DNA of 64,000 nucleotides, taken from NCBI GenBank assembly GCA_039707655.1, contig CM077667.1, positions 417,117,409-417,181,408 on the forward strand. Reading direction: 5' to 3'. The stretch's first letter is position 1, and each line of letters opens with the position of its first letter. The translations under genes and the position numbers were made by a program. The notes under the pieces were generated by a model. The model made no database searches and was not told where the DNA came from. It was given only the letters and a program-made list of their open reading frames with translations. The DNA comes from Elymus sibiricus (lineage: Eukaryota; Streptophyta; Magnoliopsida; Poales; Poaceae). Positions 11,663 to 23,600 of this stretch are shown here, in pieces.

Positions 11663-12071
11663 GCCCCGAGATAAACTTTAGCAGCCGATATTAGTTCCAT
11701 TAACCATAATGTCATCACACACAAATATAATTAAGTGCCACTTGCACTTTCAACGACGAAGAAAAAGTTATAGGGAAGAATATAAGAGCCACCGTATAAA
11801 GAATAACCAGCAAATGATGGGAAACAAGTGGGAGAAGACGAGTCCTTCACATGTACGTGCATATTTTTCGTAAGGGAGAACAAGAAAATGAAGAGGTGCA
11901 AGTTCATGTTGAATGCGTCAAAAGGAGAGGATGAATTGGGATCGGGAGATGACGAGCAAGAAACAACAAATTGAGAGGGAGAAGGTCGAGTTGGAGAAGA
12001 AATAAGCGGTGATCAAATGAAAGCTTGAGAAGGCCCGAACATTTGAAGAGATGGAGCTTGAGAAGAGGTCA
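11663..12071 (+). other. Possible gene-fragment spacer in unit 1
   Basis: 11880-12065 is rich in GAG/AAG codons and could derive from the lysine/glutamate-rich tail of a plant gene; similar text resumes after the Harbinger-like element (13334-13500). No intact frame exists. Copies occur in the other units. Confidence 0.3.
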
Positions 12072-13330
12072 GAGCAACTCCAACCCAGAGACCCATTTCG
12101 TCCGTTTGGGTCATGCGGACAGAAAAGTTGGCCCAACGGGCGACCCAAACGGACAAAGTGTCCGCATGCTGTCCGTTCGATGTCCGTCCCGACCCAAACT
12201 GAACCCAAATTCGAGTCCGCGGCGGACAAAAACGAACGCTCCTGTCGTCCGCTCGTATCCACCCCGGACCCACAAATCAGTGACTGCGCCGCACCCTCGC
12301 CACTAGCAGCGCCGCTTCCTCGCCACCAGCCGCGTCGTCGGCCGCTCCCTCGCCACCAGCCGCGTCGTCGGCCGCTCCCTCGCCACAGCCGGGTCGCTCC
12401 CTCGCCACCAGCCGCGCCGCCGGTTGCTCCCTCGCCACCAGTCGCGCCGCCGGCCGCTCCCCTCCCTCGTCACCAGCCGCGCCGCCGGCCGCTCCCTCGC
12501 CACCAGCCGCTGCCTCGGAGGGCCGTCCCCGCTTGCGCGTTTCCGTGCTACAGCTCGCCGTGCCCGGCCGCGCCATGCTACCGACCAGGAGCAGTGTCTG
12601 AGCACATCGACATGGTCGCGCCCTTGCGTGTGTGCGTGCTAGCTGCTATGCTAGCCACCCGCAGCTCGGGAGCTAGCTGCTATGCGTGTGTGCGAGCTAG
12701 CTGCTATGCTAGGCAGCCGCAGCTCGCTAGCCCGTGGCCGCATGCGTGCGTGCATGCACAGCCGCGTGCTAGCTGCTGCTATGCTAGCCAGGCGGCGCAC
12801 GGGCGGGCGCGAGTGTGCGGAGCACCGGCGGGAGCTCGGAGCGGCGACGGGAGTGTGGGACGCGAGGCGCGGGGCGTCGACGGGCGGGAGCTCGGGGCGG
12901 CGGCGCGAGTGCGCGACGCGAGTGTGCGACGCGGGGCCTGGACAGCTCGAGGCGGCGGCGGAGTGTGCGACGCGGGGCCTGGACAGCTCGGGGCGGCGGC
13001 GGAGTGTGCGACGCGGGCGCAGACGAAAGCTCGGGGCGGCGGCGCGAGTGCACGACACGGGGCTTGGACGGCTCGGGGCGGCGGCGGAGTGTGCGACGCG
13101 GGCGGGAACGGAAGCTCTGGGCGGCGGCACGAGAGCTCAAGACAGTTCAAAGAAATGCGCCCTGTTTGATGAAATGCCGGGGCGGACATTAAAAAAATGC
13201 ATCCGTCCCCCGTTGGGTGCATCTACGCACCCAAATAATAAAGCGGACACGGACACGCGGACACGCGACCCAAACGGACAAAAAACGAATAAAATCGGTG
13301 TCCGTTTGCGTCGCTCCGTTGGAGTTGCTC
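12072..13330. mobile_element. GC-rich Harbinger-like element, 1259 bp (copy in each unit)
   Basis: The ends are perfect 13-bp inverted repeats, GAGCAACTCCAAC and GTTGGAGTTGCTC, of the kind seen on PIF/Harbinger-type MITEs in grasses. Flanking triplets are TCA (left) and TTA (right), close to the expected TWA target duplication. Inside are two subterminal arrays of GGACA/GTCCG motifs around a very GC-rich core that creates long overlapping open frames in all directions; none has a domain and all look spurious. Copies are at 18045-19303, 24018-25276 and 29991-31236 (13 bp shorter). Confidence 0.6.
12297..12510. repeat. GC-rich ~27-30-bp minisatellite inside the Harbinger-like element
   Basis: Imperfect repeats of CTCGCCACCAGCCGCG followed by a CGGCCGCTC block run for about seven periods. 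The unit-4 copy has lost 13 bp here (between 30344 and 30345). Copies occur in units 2-4. Confidence 0.75.
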
Positions 13331-13910
13331 TTACAACTTGCTCGAAATGCGGAGGATGCAAGATAATTGACAGACGAAAACCTCTTAGAAAAGCATACAG
13401 ATAAGTCGCTCGTGGGGATGAGAAAGAGATCAATGAAAGTAGGGAGTAAGAAACAATGAGAGCACAATGGCAGCATCAAAAGCGGAGGCAAAGCTGCAGG
13501 CAGAGCGGAGGTAAGGATGGCCACGAAGCAAGCGGCATGGATATCATCCGGCGAGTGATCCGTCACGCTTAGATTTTAATTTCATTCTAGTATGTCCGGA
13601 TTATTGAACCATGATTTATTTTGCTTTGTCAAACTGTTGAGCAATTATGATGAATTTGTGCTTTATAATACTGGATTTGAAAATTACATATTTAAGATGT
13701 GTGATTCTTCGGCAGGTCAAACGAAGGCCGTCCGGCGCTGTCTCCGGACGCGGCCACGGCCGGACCGGATTTGCGGGGTGCGGTGGATGCTCTTATCTTG
13801 AGTCGAGCCTCGAGCGAGACCTTTTTTCCGTTTTCTTGAGGGGAAGAGACTCGAGTGAGACTAGACCTGTAAGTGAGACTACCGGAGAGGAGGGGAACAA
13901 GTGGGCGCCC

Positions 13911-14317
13911 ATGGACGCCGCCGCGGAGCCCCTGCTGCCGCAACTGGCAACCGCCGTGGACCACCTCGGCCGTCCAGTCTCCCGCCAAACCTCCGGCCGG
14001 TGGCCCGCCGCGCTCTTCATCATCGGTACAGCACGGCAACAGCAAGGCAATCCGCCGTAGTTTCGATCCTCTTTGACCCGCGTGTCGTCGGTACCGCAGG
14101 GGTGGAGATCTCAGAGCGGTTCGCCTACGGCGGCATCTCAGGGAACCTCATCACCTACCTCACCGGCCCGCTAGGGCAGTCCACGGCGTCTGCCGCCGCG
14201 GCCATCAACGCGTGGAGCGGCGTCGCGCTTCTGCTGCCGCTGCTCGGAGCCGCCGTCGCCGATTCCTGGCTCGGCCGTTACCGTACTGTACTATGCGCCT
14301 CCCTACTCTATATCCTG
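13911..14317 (+). pseudogene. NPF transporter gene head, exons 1-2 only (unit 1)
   Basis: Exon 1 (13911-14025) begins [12 protein letters not shown] and ends LFIIG at a GT donor; a 74-bp intron follows. Exon 2 (14100-14317) carries VEISERF, the ExxER proton-coupling motif of the NRT1/PTR family, and the second transmembrane region, ending SLLYIL at a GTATGT donor. Exons 3-4 are missing: the unit ends 346 bp into intron 2. Without splicing the frame runs 14 more codons to a stop at about 14357, giving a peptide of roughly 125 residues. Its coding sequence appears identical to that of the intact gene. Confidence 0.85.
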
Positions 14318-14663
14318 GTATGTACTACGCCATGCTGTTCTGGTCTTGCTTGCTCGTAGCGAGTAGTAGCATGTAGTCTGAATCTAGGACACCCAATTGC
14401 TACATTGATGTTGAACATCTGACAGTTACTTATATTTTTGGATTGGTTCAATGCAAAGTTAAAACTATACTCTCCACTGACTTTAGCAATTGGAACTCGG
14501 GCCTTGCCTTGTAATGTATACATCAATATCCGTGAATTCTGAGTTCTTAGTTAGTGATACGTTTTTGCTTTCTATGAAGTTAGTGGTATGTATTTTTATA
14601 AAAGGGAGCAGCTCCCGATTTCAGTAAGATACCATACAATACATAGTTTCGAGAGCAAATAAA

Positions 14664-17600
14664 GGGTGCAAGTATTTATTTGTGTGTGTTCGGATACAAT
14701 CGACCGTTTGCTAGGTGATCTCCTATTGGTTCGAAACACTAGAATGTGTCCTGACAGACAGGTGTGGAAGAACATCACGAGTAATTAGGGGTAGACCCAA
14801 TTGGGCACCACAAATAGTTAACTTGTGGATTGATGGACGTCGCTAGACCCGCAACAGAGTTTGGGGAAAGAGACTTGGACACTAATCGCATTAGTGGCAT
14901 GGGCATTGTGGAAACACAAGAACGTCATCGTCTTCAATGGTGCATCACTGTCGGCTGACACGGTGCTCAAGCAAATTGACATCGAGGGCCAAAATGAAGG
15001 GTGGCTGCTCTGTTGAAGGACGATAACTCCCTTCCGATTAGGGTGGATAGGTTGGCTAGTAGCGAGTAGTTGGCATGTGGCACTGTGGCGTGTCTAAGTT
15101 AGCCGTGGGTAAACTTTAACGTACTTTTTTGTCTTGGCACTTTCTATCTATGATCTCGATACATCATCCTTAACGTAACCTTGAAAAAACAGAAGGAAGA
15201 AGATAGGAATTGGGAGGTCTTCATGGGGAGGCAACAACAGTAACGAAGCATCATCTAGCGGAAACAACATGCATACTGGCAGCAACAGCAACAACAGAGT
15301 TCATGTCTTCCATGGATGCAAGCCATGGCGCTAGACCAGATGCATAGTGGACGTGAATCTTGACCAAAGATATCCAGGGGATGGCGTGGCATAGCTTGGT
15401 GGTTGGGCCAGAGCCGAATTGGCGGGGCGGGTGGATTGGCTGGGCAGGGATTCATGGGGCGATTGAGGTGGGGCGGCGGTGTTGTAGCCATGGAAAAAAA
15501 TAACGAAATAGTGCCGCACATGAAAATATGCTATAGCGTGCTATGGCGCCCTATAATGGGTTATTAGCGATACATTGTGCACGAATCAATTTAGCGAAAC
15601 AATTCTCTACACGTTATAGCGTGTTATTAGCAGGGTTATGGCATGCTATTTTTTTCACTGGTGTAGCTACGACGATGACATAAGGGAATCGGGGTGGAGG
15701 TGCTGGGAATGGAGACGACACGCTGGAGGCGTGTGGCGGCCGACGAGTGTCAGACATGGTTGCACGAGGCGCGGGATCTCGGCCGCGGGGACGGCATGGG
15801 GTGCTGACGGGTGAAGAAAGCTTGGGGCAGCGGCGTGACACTTAAGGCCGATGGGTGGCAGACGGTTGGGGTGGCGCTGATATGCGTTTGGTTGGTGGGG
15901 TTCGAGCGGCGTACGGGCGGCAACTGGTTCGGATCTGGGAACTTCTCCATCGGACCTATATAGGGACATGTGTTATTAGAATATTATTATGCTACGAGAT
16001 ATGTATGTGGCACACCAGATCGTTTTTGTAAAAGTGCCAACAAGGACGTTAGAGCATCTACAGCCAGACTTGGTAAATCGGACCTTCAAACACCCGCGGA
16101 TGCGCCCGGGTGTGTCCGCGGACAATGACCGATCAAGTCTTAAATAATGTATTCTACAACCGGATACCTGAAATCAGAAACCTCAAATCAATCCTATTAC
16201 ATGCAACATAAGACGATATTTAAGCGGATCTTGTTCGCCTCCGCCGTGCCCATGTCTGGTGGCTAGCTGCACTCCCCAGAGTGTTGGTCCGGCCACCGGC
16301 GAGGTATAGTAGGACATGGGGCACTAGCCGGTCACGGGAGTTGAGCTCCCGCCGTCTCCCATGCCCTACTCTTCCTCGTTGGAACCCGCAACGACGGTGC
16401 CGGTGGACGTGAGATCAATGACGGATTCCTCGTGGGGGGAGTCGACGCCCACCACAACGCGGTTGCGGCGCCCGCATTGGTTGACCATACGGGGCGCCAG
16501 AGAGTGCAACTCCACCTCGCCAACGTCCACCGTCGCGAGGGCTTCCGCTACCTCCTGCTACCTCGCACTGCGTGCTCGCCGCGCCATGTTTGCGTCCGAG
16601 GACTCCCACCAGCTCGGCACCAACAAAGGGGTTGCATGTCCGTCACCATGTTCGGACGCCAGACGGACCACACCGCCTTCGGTTGTGCAGATGCAATGGG
16701 ATTACCGACGGAAGGAGTCCGAGCGTTGCCGTCGGTCGGCTACCTCTCGAGAGCGGCGGAGCGCAAGCCGGACGGCCATCTCCTCCCCGGGACCGCGTGG
16801 GATGAGCTCGGTGTCGACGGATTTGGAGGTGAAGGACTCAGATCTGCTACCCGCCATGCTGGAGAAGGCCAGACACCGCCGGAGGTGAGTTTGGGTGACG
16901 AAGAGGAGTGAAGTGAAGTCTCATGTTTGGAACTCTTTTCCTTTTCTTGTATAAGTACTAAACATAGACTCAAGAATACAAATATGATTTTTCAAACCAG
17001 TTTTGCCAACTTTTTCAACCACTTACAATTCAAATTTGAATTATATCCGTTAAATGTCTAGAAATGCACTTAATGGCTTAAATATAGCAAACGGATTTCG
17101 AAAGATGCTAAATTTTTACATAGATTGTGTAGTGGTGTATCTTGAGTGTAGATTTTTTTAATGCCACTAGATGAAGCATCGATTGCATTCACTTACTACC
17201 TATAAAAGAAAATAGAGAGGAAGGAAGAAATACATAATAAGAAAATAAAATAAATAATAAAATATAACCGAGCATAAAATAAAGACTAAATAATAATGTA
17301 CAAAAGAAAAGAAACACGAGAAAGGAAAAGAAACAAAACAAAGTTTGTCGAGTTCAATAAAAGAACAATCGGCAAAGGTAATGGAAAAAATTATTTAGAA
17401 AGAAAAAGAAATATTTGCCGAGTCTGAAAAAAAGAACTCAGTAAAGATTTCTTTGCCCGGTTCAAAATAAAAAGAACTCGGCAAAGATATATTTGCCCAG
17501 TGAAAAAAAAAGAACCCAACAAAGATTTCTTTGCCTAGTGCAAAAAAAAATTTGGCAAAGATTTCTTTGCCCAGTTTCCCTATTAAAAAAACTCGACACA

Positions 17601-20600
17601 TCTAGAACTGGGCGAAATCTCAAATTCTAGTAGTGGCCCCGAGATAAACTTTAGCAGCCGATATTAGTTCCATTAACCATAATGTCATCACACACAAATA
17701 TAATTAAGTGCCACTTGCACTTTCAACGACGAAGAAAAAGTTATAGGGAAGAATATAAGAGCCACCGTATAAAGAATAACCAGCAAATGATGGGAAACAA
17801 GTGGGAGAAGACGAGTCCTTCACATGTACGTGCATATTTTTCGTAAGGGAGAACAAGAAAATGAAGAGGTGCAAGTTCATGTTGAATGCGTCAAAAGGAG
17901 AGGATGAATTGGGATCGGGAGATGACGAGCAAGAAACAACAAATTGAGAGGGAGAAGGTCGAGTTGGAGAAGAAATAAGCGGTGATCAAATGAAAGCTTG
18001 AGAAGGCCCGAACATTTGAAGAGATGGAGCTTGAGAAGAGGTCAGAGCAACTCCAACCCAGAGACCCATTTCGTCCGTTTGGGTCATGCGGACAGAAAAG
18101 TTGGCCCAACGGGCGACCCAAACGGACAAAGTGTCCGCATGCTGTCCGTTCGATGTCCGTCCCGACCCAAACTGAACCCAAATTCGAGTCCGCGGCGGAC
18201 AAAAACGAACGCTCCTGTCGTCCGCTCGTATCCACCCCGGACCCACAAATCAGTGACTGCGCCGCACCCTCGCCACTAGCAGCGCCGCTTCCTCGCCACC
18301 AGCCGCGTCGTCGGCCGCTCCCTCGCCACCAGCCGCGTCGTCGGCCGCTCCCTCGCCACAGCCGGGTCGCTCCCTCGCCACCAGCCGCGCCGCCGGTTGC
18401 TCCCTCGCCACCAGTCGCGCCGCCGGCCGCTCCCCTCCCTCGTCACCAGCCGCGCCGCCGGCCGCTCCCTCGCCACCAGCCGCTGCCTCGGAGGGCCGTC
18501 CCCGCTTGCGCGTTTCCGTGCTACAGCTCGCCGTGCCCGGCCGCGCCATGCTACCGACCAGGAGCAGTGTCTGAGCACATCGACATGGTCGCGCCCTTGC
18601 GTGTGTGCGTGCTAGCTGCTATGCTAGCCACCCGCAGCTCGGGAGCTAGCTGCTATGCGTGTGTGCGAGCTAGCTGCTATGCTAGGCAGCCGCAGCTCGC
18701 TAGCCCGTGGCCGCATGCGTGCGTGCATGCACAGCCGCGTGCTAGCTGCTGCTATGCTAGCCAGGCGGCGCACGGGCGGGCGCGAGTGTGCGGAGCACCG
18801 GCGGGAGCTCGGAGCGGCGACGGGAGTGTGGGACGCGAGGCGCGGGGCGTCGACGGGCGGGAGCTCGGGGCGGCGGCGCGAGTGCGCGACGCGAGTGTGC
18901 GACGCGGGGCCTGGACAGCTCGAGGCGGCGGCGGAGTGTGCGACGCGGGGCCTGGACAGCTCGGGGCGGCGGCGGAGTGTGCGACGCGGGCGCAGACGAA
19001 AGCTCGGGGCGGCGGCGCGAGTGCACGACACGGGGCTTGGACGGCTCGGGGCGGCGGCGGAGTGTGCGACGCGGGCGGGAACGGAAGCTCTGGGCGGCGG
19101 CACGAGAGCTCAAGACAGTTCAAAGAAATGCGCCCTGTTTGATGAAATGCCGGGGCGGACATTAAAAAAATGCATCCGTCCCCCGTTGGGTGCATCTACG
19201 CACCCAAATAATAAAGCGGACACGGACACGCGGACACGCGACCCAAACGGACAAAAAACGAATAAAATCGGTGTCCGTTTGCGTCGCTCCGTTGGAGTTG
19301 CTCTTACAACTTGCTCGAAATGCGGAGGATGCAAGATAATTGACAGACGAAAACCTCTTAGAAAAGCATACAGATAAGTCGCTCGTGGGGATGAGAAAGA
19401 GATCAATGAAAGTAGGGAGTAAGAAACAATGAGAGCACAATGGCAGCATCAAAAGCGGAGGCAAAGCTGCAGGCAGAGCGGAGGTAAGGATGGCCACGAA
19501 GCAAGCGGCATGGATATCATCCGGCGAGTGATCCGTCACGCTTAGATTTTAATTTCATTCTAGTATGTCCGGATTATTGAACCATGATTTATTTTGCTTT
19601 GTCAAACTGTTGAGCAATTATGATGAATTTGTGCTTTATAATACTGGATTTGAAAATTACATATTTAAGATGTGTGATTCTTCGGCAGGTCAAACGAAGG
19701 CCGTCCGGCGCTGTCTCCGGACGCGGCCACGGCCGGACCGGATTTGCGGGGTGCGGTGGATGCTCTTATCTTGAGTCGAGCCTCGAGCGAGACCTTTTTT
19801 CCGTTTTCTTGAGGGGAAGAGACTCGAGTGAGACTAGACCTGTAAGTGAGACTACCGGAGAGGAGGGGAACAAGTGGGCGCCCATGGACGCCGCCGCGGA
19901 GCCCCTGCTGCCGCAACTGGCAACCGCCGTGGACCACCTCGGCCGTCCAGTCTCCCGCCAAACCTCCGGCCGGTGGCCCGCCGCGCTCTTCATCATCGGT
20001 ACAGCACGGCAACAGCAAGGCAATCCGCCGTAGTTTCGATCCTCTTTGACCCGCGTGTCGTCGGTACCGCAGGGGTGGAGATCTCAGAGCGGTTCGCCTA
20101 CGGCGGCATCTCAGGGAACCTCATCACCTACCTCACCGGCCCGCTAGGGCAGTCCACGGCGTCTGCCGCCGCGGCCATCAACGCGTGGAGCGGCGTCGCG
20201 CTTCTGCTGCCGCTGCTCGGAGCCGCCGTCGCCGATTCCTGGCTCGGCCGTTACCGTACTGTACTATGCGCCTCCCTACTCTATATCCTGGTATGTACTA
20301 CGCCATGCTGTTCTGGTCTTGCTTGCTCGTAGCGAGTAGTAGCATGTAGTCTGAATCTAGGACACCCAATTGCTACATTGATGTTGAACATCTGACAGTT
20401 ACTTATATTTTTGGATTGGTTCAATGCAAAGTTAAAACTATACTCTCCACTGACTTTAGCAATTGGAACTCGGGCCTTGCCTTGTAATGTATACATCAAT
20501 ATCCGTGAATTCTGAGTTCTTAGTTAGTGATACGTTTTTGCTTTCTATGAAGTTAGTGGTATGTATTTTTATAAAAGGGAGCAGCTCCCGATTTCAGTAA

Positions 20601-20636
20601 GATACCATACAATACATAGTTTCGAGAGCAAATAAA
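14664..20636 (+). repeat. Tandem array unit 2 (5973 bp)
   Basis: Second copy, displaced exactly 5973 bp from unit 1. The junction reads AAATAAA then GGGTGCAAGTATTT, so the end of one unit abuts the start of the next without filler. I found no substitution separating it from unit 1. Confidence 0.95.
19884..20290 (+). pseudogene. NPF transporter gene head, exons 1-2 only (unit 2)
   Basis: Exons 19884-19998 and 20073-20290, same structure as in unit 1 and no difference seen. Splice sites are intact. The nearest downstream exon-3 acceptor is 13 kb away at 33394. Confidence 0.85.
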
Positions 20637-23600
20637 GGGTGCAAGTATTTATTTGTGTGTGTTCGGATACAATCGACCGTTTGCTAGGTGATCTCCTATT
20701 GGTTCGAAACACTAGAATGTGTCCTGACAGACAGGTGTGGAAGAACATCACGAGTAATTAGGGGTAGACCCAATTGGGCACCACAAATAGTTAACTTGTG
20801 GATTGATGGACGTTGCTAGACCCGCAACAGAGTTTGGGGAAAGAGACTTGGACACTAATCGCATTAGTGGCATGGGCATTGTGGAAACACAAGAACGTCA
20901 TCGTCTTCAATGGTGCATCACTGTCGGCTGACACGGTGCTCAAGCAAATTGACATCGAGGGCCAAAATGAAGGGTGGCTGCTCTGTTGAAGGACGATAAC
21001 TCCCTTCCGATTAGGGTGGATAGGTTGGCTAGTAGCGAGTAGTTGGCATGTGGCACTGTGGCGTGTCTAAGTTAGCCGTGGGTAAACTTTAACGTACTTT
21101 TTTGTCTTGGCACTTTCTATCTATGATCTCGATACATCATCCTTAACGTAACCTTGAAAAAACAGAAGGAAGAAGATAGGAATTGGGAGGTCTTCATGGG
21201 GAGGCAACAACAGTAACGAAGCATCATCTAGCGGAAACAACATGCATACTGGCAGCAACAGCAACAACAGAGTTCATGTCTTCCATGGATGCAAGCCATG
21301 GCGCTAGACCAGATGCATAGTGGACGTGAATCTTGACCAAAGATATCCAGGGGATGGCGTGGCATAGCTTGGTGGTTGGGCCAGAGCCGAATTGGCGGGG
21401 CGGGTGGATTGGCTGGGCAGGGATTCATGGGGCGATTGAGGTGGGGCGGCGGTGTTGTAGCCATGGAAAAAAATAACGAAATAGTGCCGCACATGAAAAT
21501 ATGCTATAGCGTGCTATGGCGCCCTATAATGGGTTATTAGCGATACATTGTGCACGAATCAATTTAGCGAAACAATTCTCTACACGTTATAGCGTGTTAT
21601 TAGCAGGGTTATGGCATGCTATTTTTTTCACTGGTGTAGCTACGACGATGACATAAGGGAATCGGGGTGGAGGTGCTGGGAATGGAGACGACACGCTGGA
21701 GGCGTGTGGCGGCCGACGAGTGTCAGACATGGTTGCACGAGGCGCGGGATCTCGGCCGCGGGGACGGCATGGGGTGCTGACGGGTGAAGAAAGCTTGGGG
21801 CAGCGGCGTGACACTTAAGGCCGATGGGTGGCAGACGGTTGGGGTGGCGCTGATATGCGTTTGGTTGGTGGGGTTCGAGCGGCGTACGGGCGGCAACTGG
21901 TTCGGATCTGGGAACTTCTCCATCGGACCTATATAGGGACATGTGTTATTAGAATATTATTATGCTACGAGATATGTATGTGGCACACCAGATCGTTTTT
22001 GTAAAAGTGCCAACAAGGACGTTAGAGCATCTACAGCCAGACTTGGTAAATCGGACCTTCAAACACCCGCGGATGCGCCCGGGTGTGTCCGCGGACAATG
22101 ACCGATCAAGTCTTAAATAATGTATTCTACAACCGGATACCTGAAATCAGAAACCTCAAATCAATCCTATTACATGCAACATAAGACGATATTTAAGCGG
22201 ATCTTGTTCGCCTCCGCCGTGCCCATGTCTGGTGGCTAGCTGCACTCCCCAGAGTGTTGGTCCGGCCACCGGCGAGGTATAGTAGGACATGGGGCACTAG
22301 CCGGTCACGGGAGTTGAGCTCCCGCCGTCTCCCATGCCCTACTCTTCCTCGTTGGAACCCGCAACGACGGTGCCGGTGGACGTGAGATCAATGACGGATT
22401 CCTCGTGGGGGGAGTCGACGCCCACCACAACGCGGTTGCGGCGCCCGCATTGGTTGACCATACGGGGCGCCAGAGAGTGCAACTCCACCTCGCCAACGTC
22501 CACCGTCGCGAGGGCTTCCGCTACCTCCTGCTACCTCGCACTGCGTGCTCGCCGCGCCATGTTTGCGTCCGAGGACTCCCACCAGCTCGGCACCAACAAA
22601 GGGGTTGCATGTCCGTCACCATGTTCGGACGCCAGACGGACCACACCGCCTTCGGTTGTGCAGATGCAATGGGATTACCGACGGAAGGAGTCCGAGCGTT
22701 GCCGTCGGTCGGCTACCCCTCGAGAGCGGCGGGGCGCAAGCCGGACGGCCATCTCCTCCCCGGGACCGCGTGGGATGAGCTCGGTGTCGACGGATTTGGA
22801 GGTGAAGGACTCAGATCTGCTACCCGCCATGCTGGAGAAGGCCAGACACCGCCGGAGGTGAGTTTGGGTGACGAAGAGGAGTGAAGTGAAGTCTCATGTT
22901 TGGAACTCTTTTCCTTTTCTTGTATAAGTACTAAACATAGACTCAAGAATACAAATATGATTTTTCAAACCAGTTTTGCCAACTTTTTCAACCACTTACA
23001 ATTCAAATTTGAATTATATCCGTTAAATGTCTAGAAATGCACTTAATGGCTTAAATATAGCAAACGGATTTCGAAAGATGCTAAATTTTTACATAGATTG
23101 TGTAGTGGTGTATCTTGAGTGTAGATTTTTTTAATGCCACTAGATGAAGCATCGATTGCATTCACTTACTACCTATAAAAGAAAATAGAGAGGAAGGAAG
23201 AAATACATAATAAGAAAATAAAATAAATAATAAAATATAACCGAGCATAAAATAAAGACTAAATAATAATGTACAAAAGAAAAGAAACACGAGAAAGGAA
23301 AAGAAACAAAACAAAGTTTGTCGAGTTCAATAAAAGAACAATCGGCAAAGGTAATGGAAAAAATTATTTAGAAAGAAAAAGAAATATTTGCCGAGTCTGA
23401 AAAAAAGAACTCAGTAAAGATTTCTTTGCCCGGTTCAAAATAAAAAGAACTCGGCAAAGATATATTTGCCCAGTGAAAAAAAAAGAACCCAACAAAGATT
23501 TCTTTGCCTAGTGCAAAAAAAAATTTGGCAAAGATTTCTTTGCCCAGTTTCCCTATTAAAAAAACTCGACACATCTAGAACTGGGCGAAATCTCAAATTC

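Larger units (their letters stand above)
8691..14663 (+). repeat. Tandem array unit 1 (5973 bp)
   Basis: First of four head-to-tail copies. The unit starts in the Gypsy remnant at GGGTGCAAGTATTTATT. In order it contains a LINE fragment, low-copy GC-rich and AT-rich debris, a CACTA right end, a GC-rich Harbinger-like element, and then the upstream region, exon 1, intron 1, exon 2 and 346 bp of intron 2 of an NPF transporter gene. No difference from unit 2 was seen at the places compared. Sequence left of 8691 does not resemble the unit's 3' end, so 8691 is the true left edge. Confidence 0.95.

Noticed and set aside
12051..13404. Long overlapping open frames (up to 372 codons) on both strands in each unit
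   Set aside because: They lie in a GC-rich transposon core, overlap in several frames and directions, are built of arginine/alanine/proline repeats and have no domain. Stop codons are simply rare at this composition.
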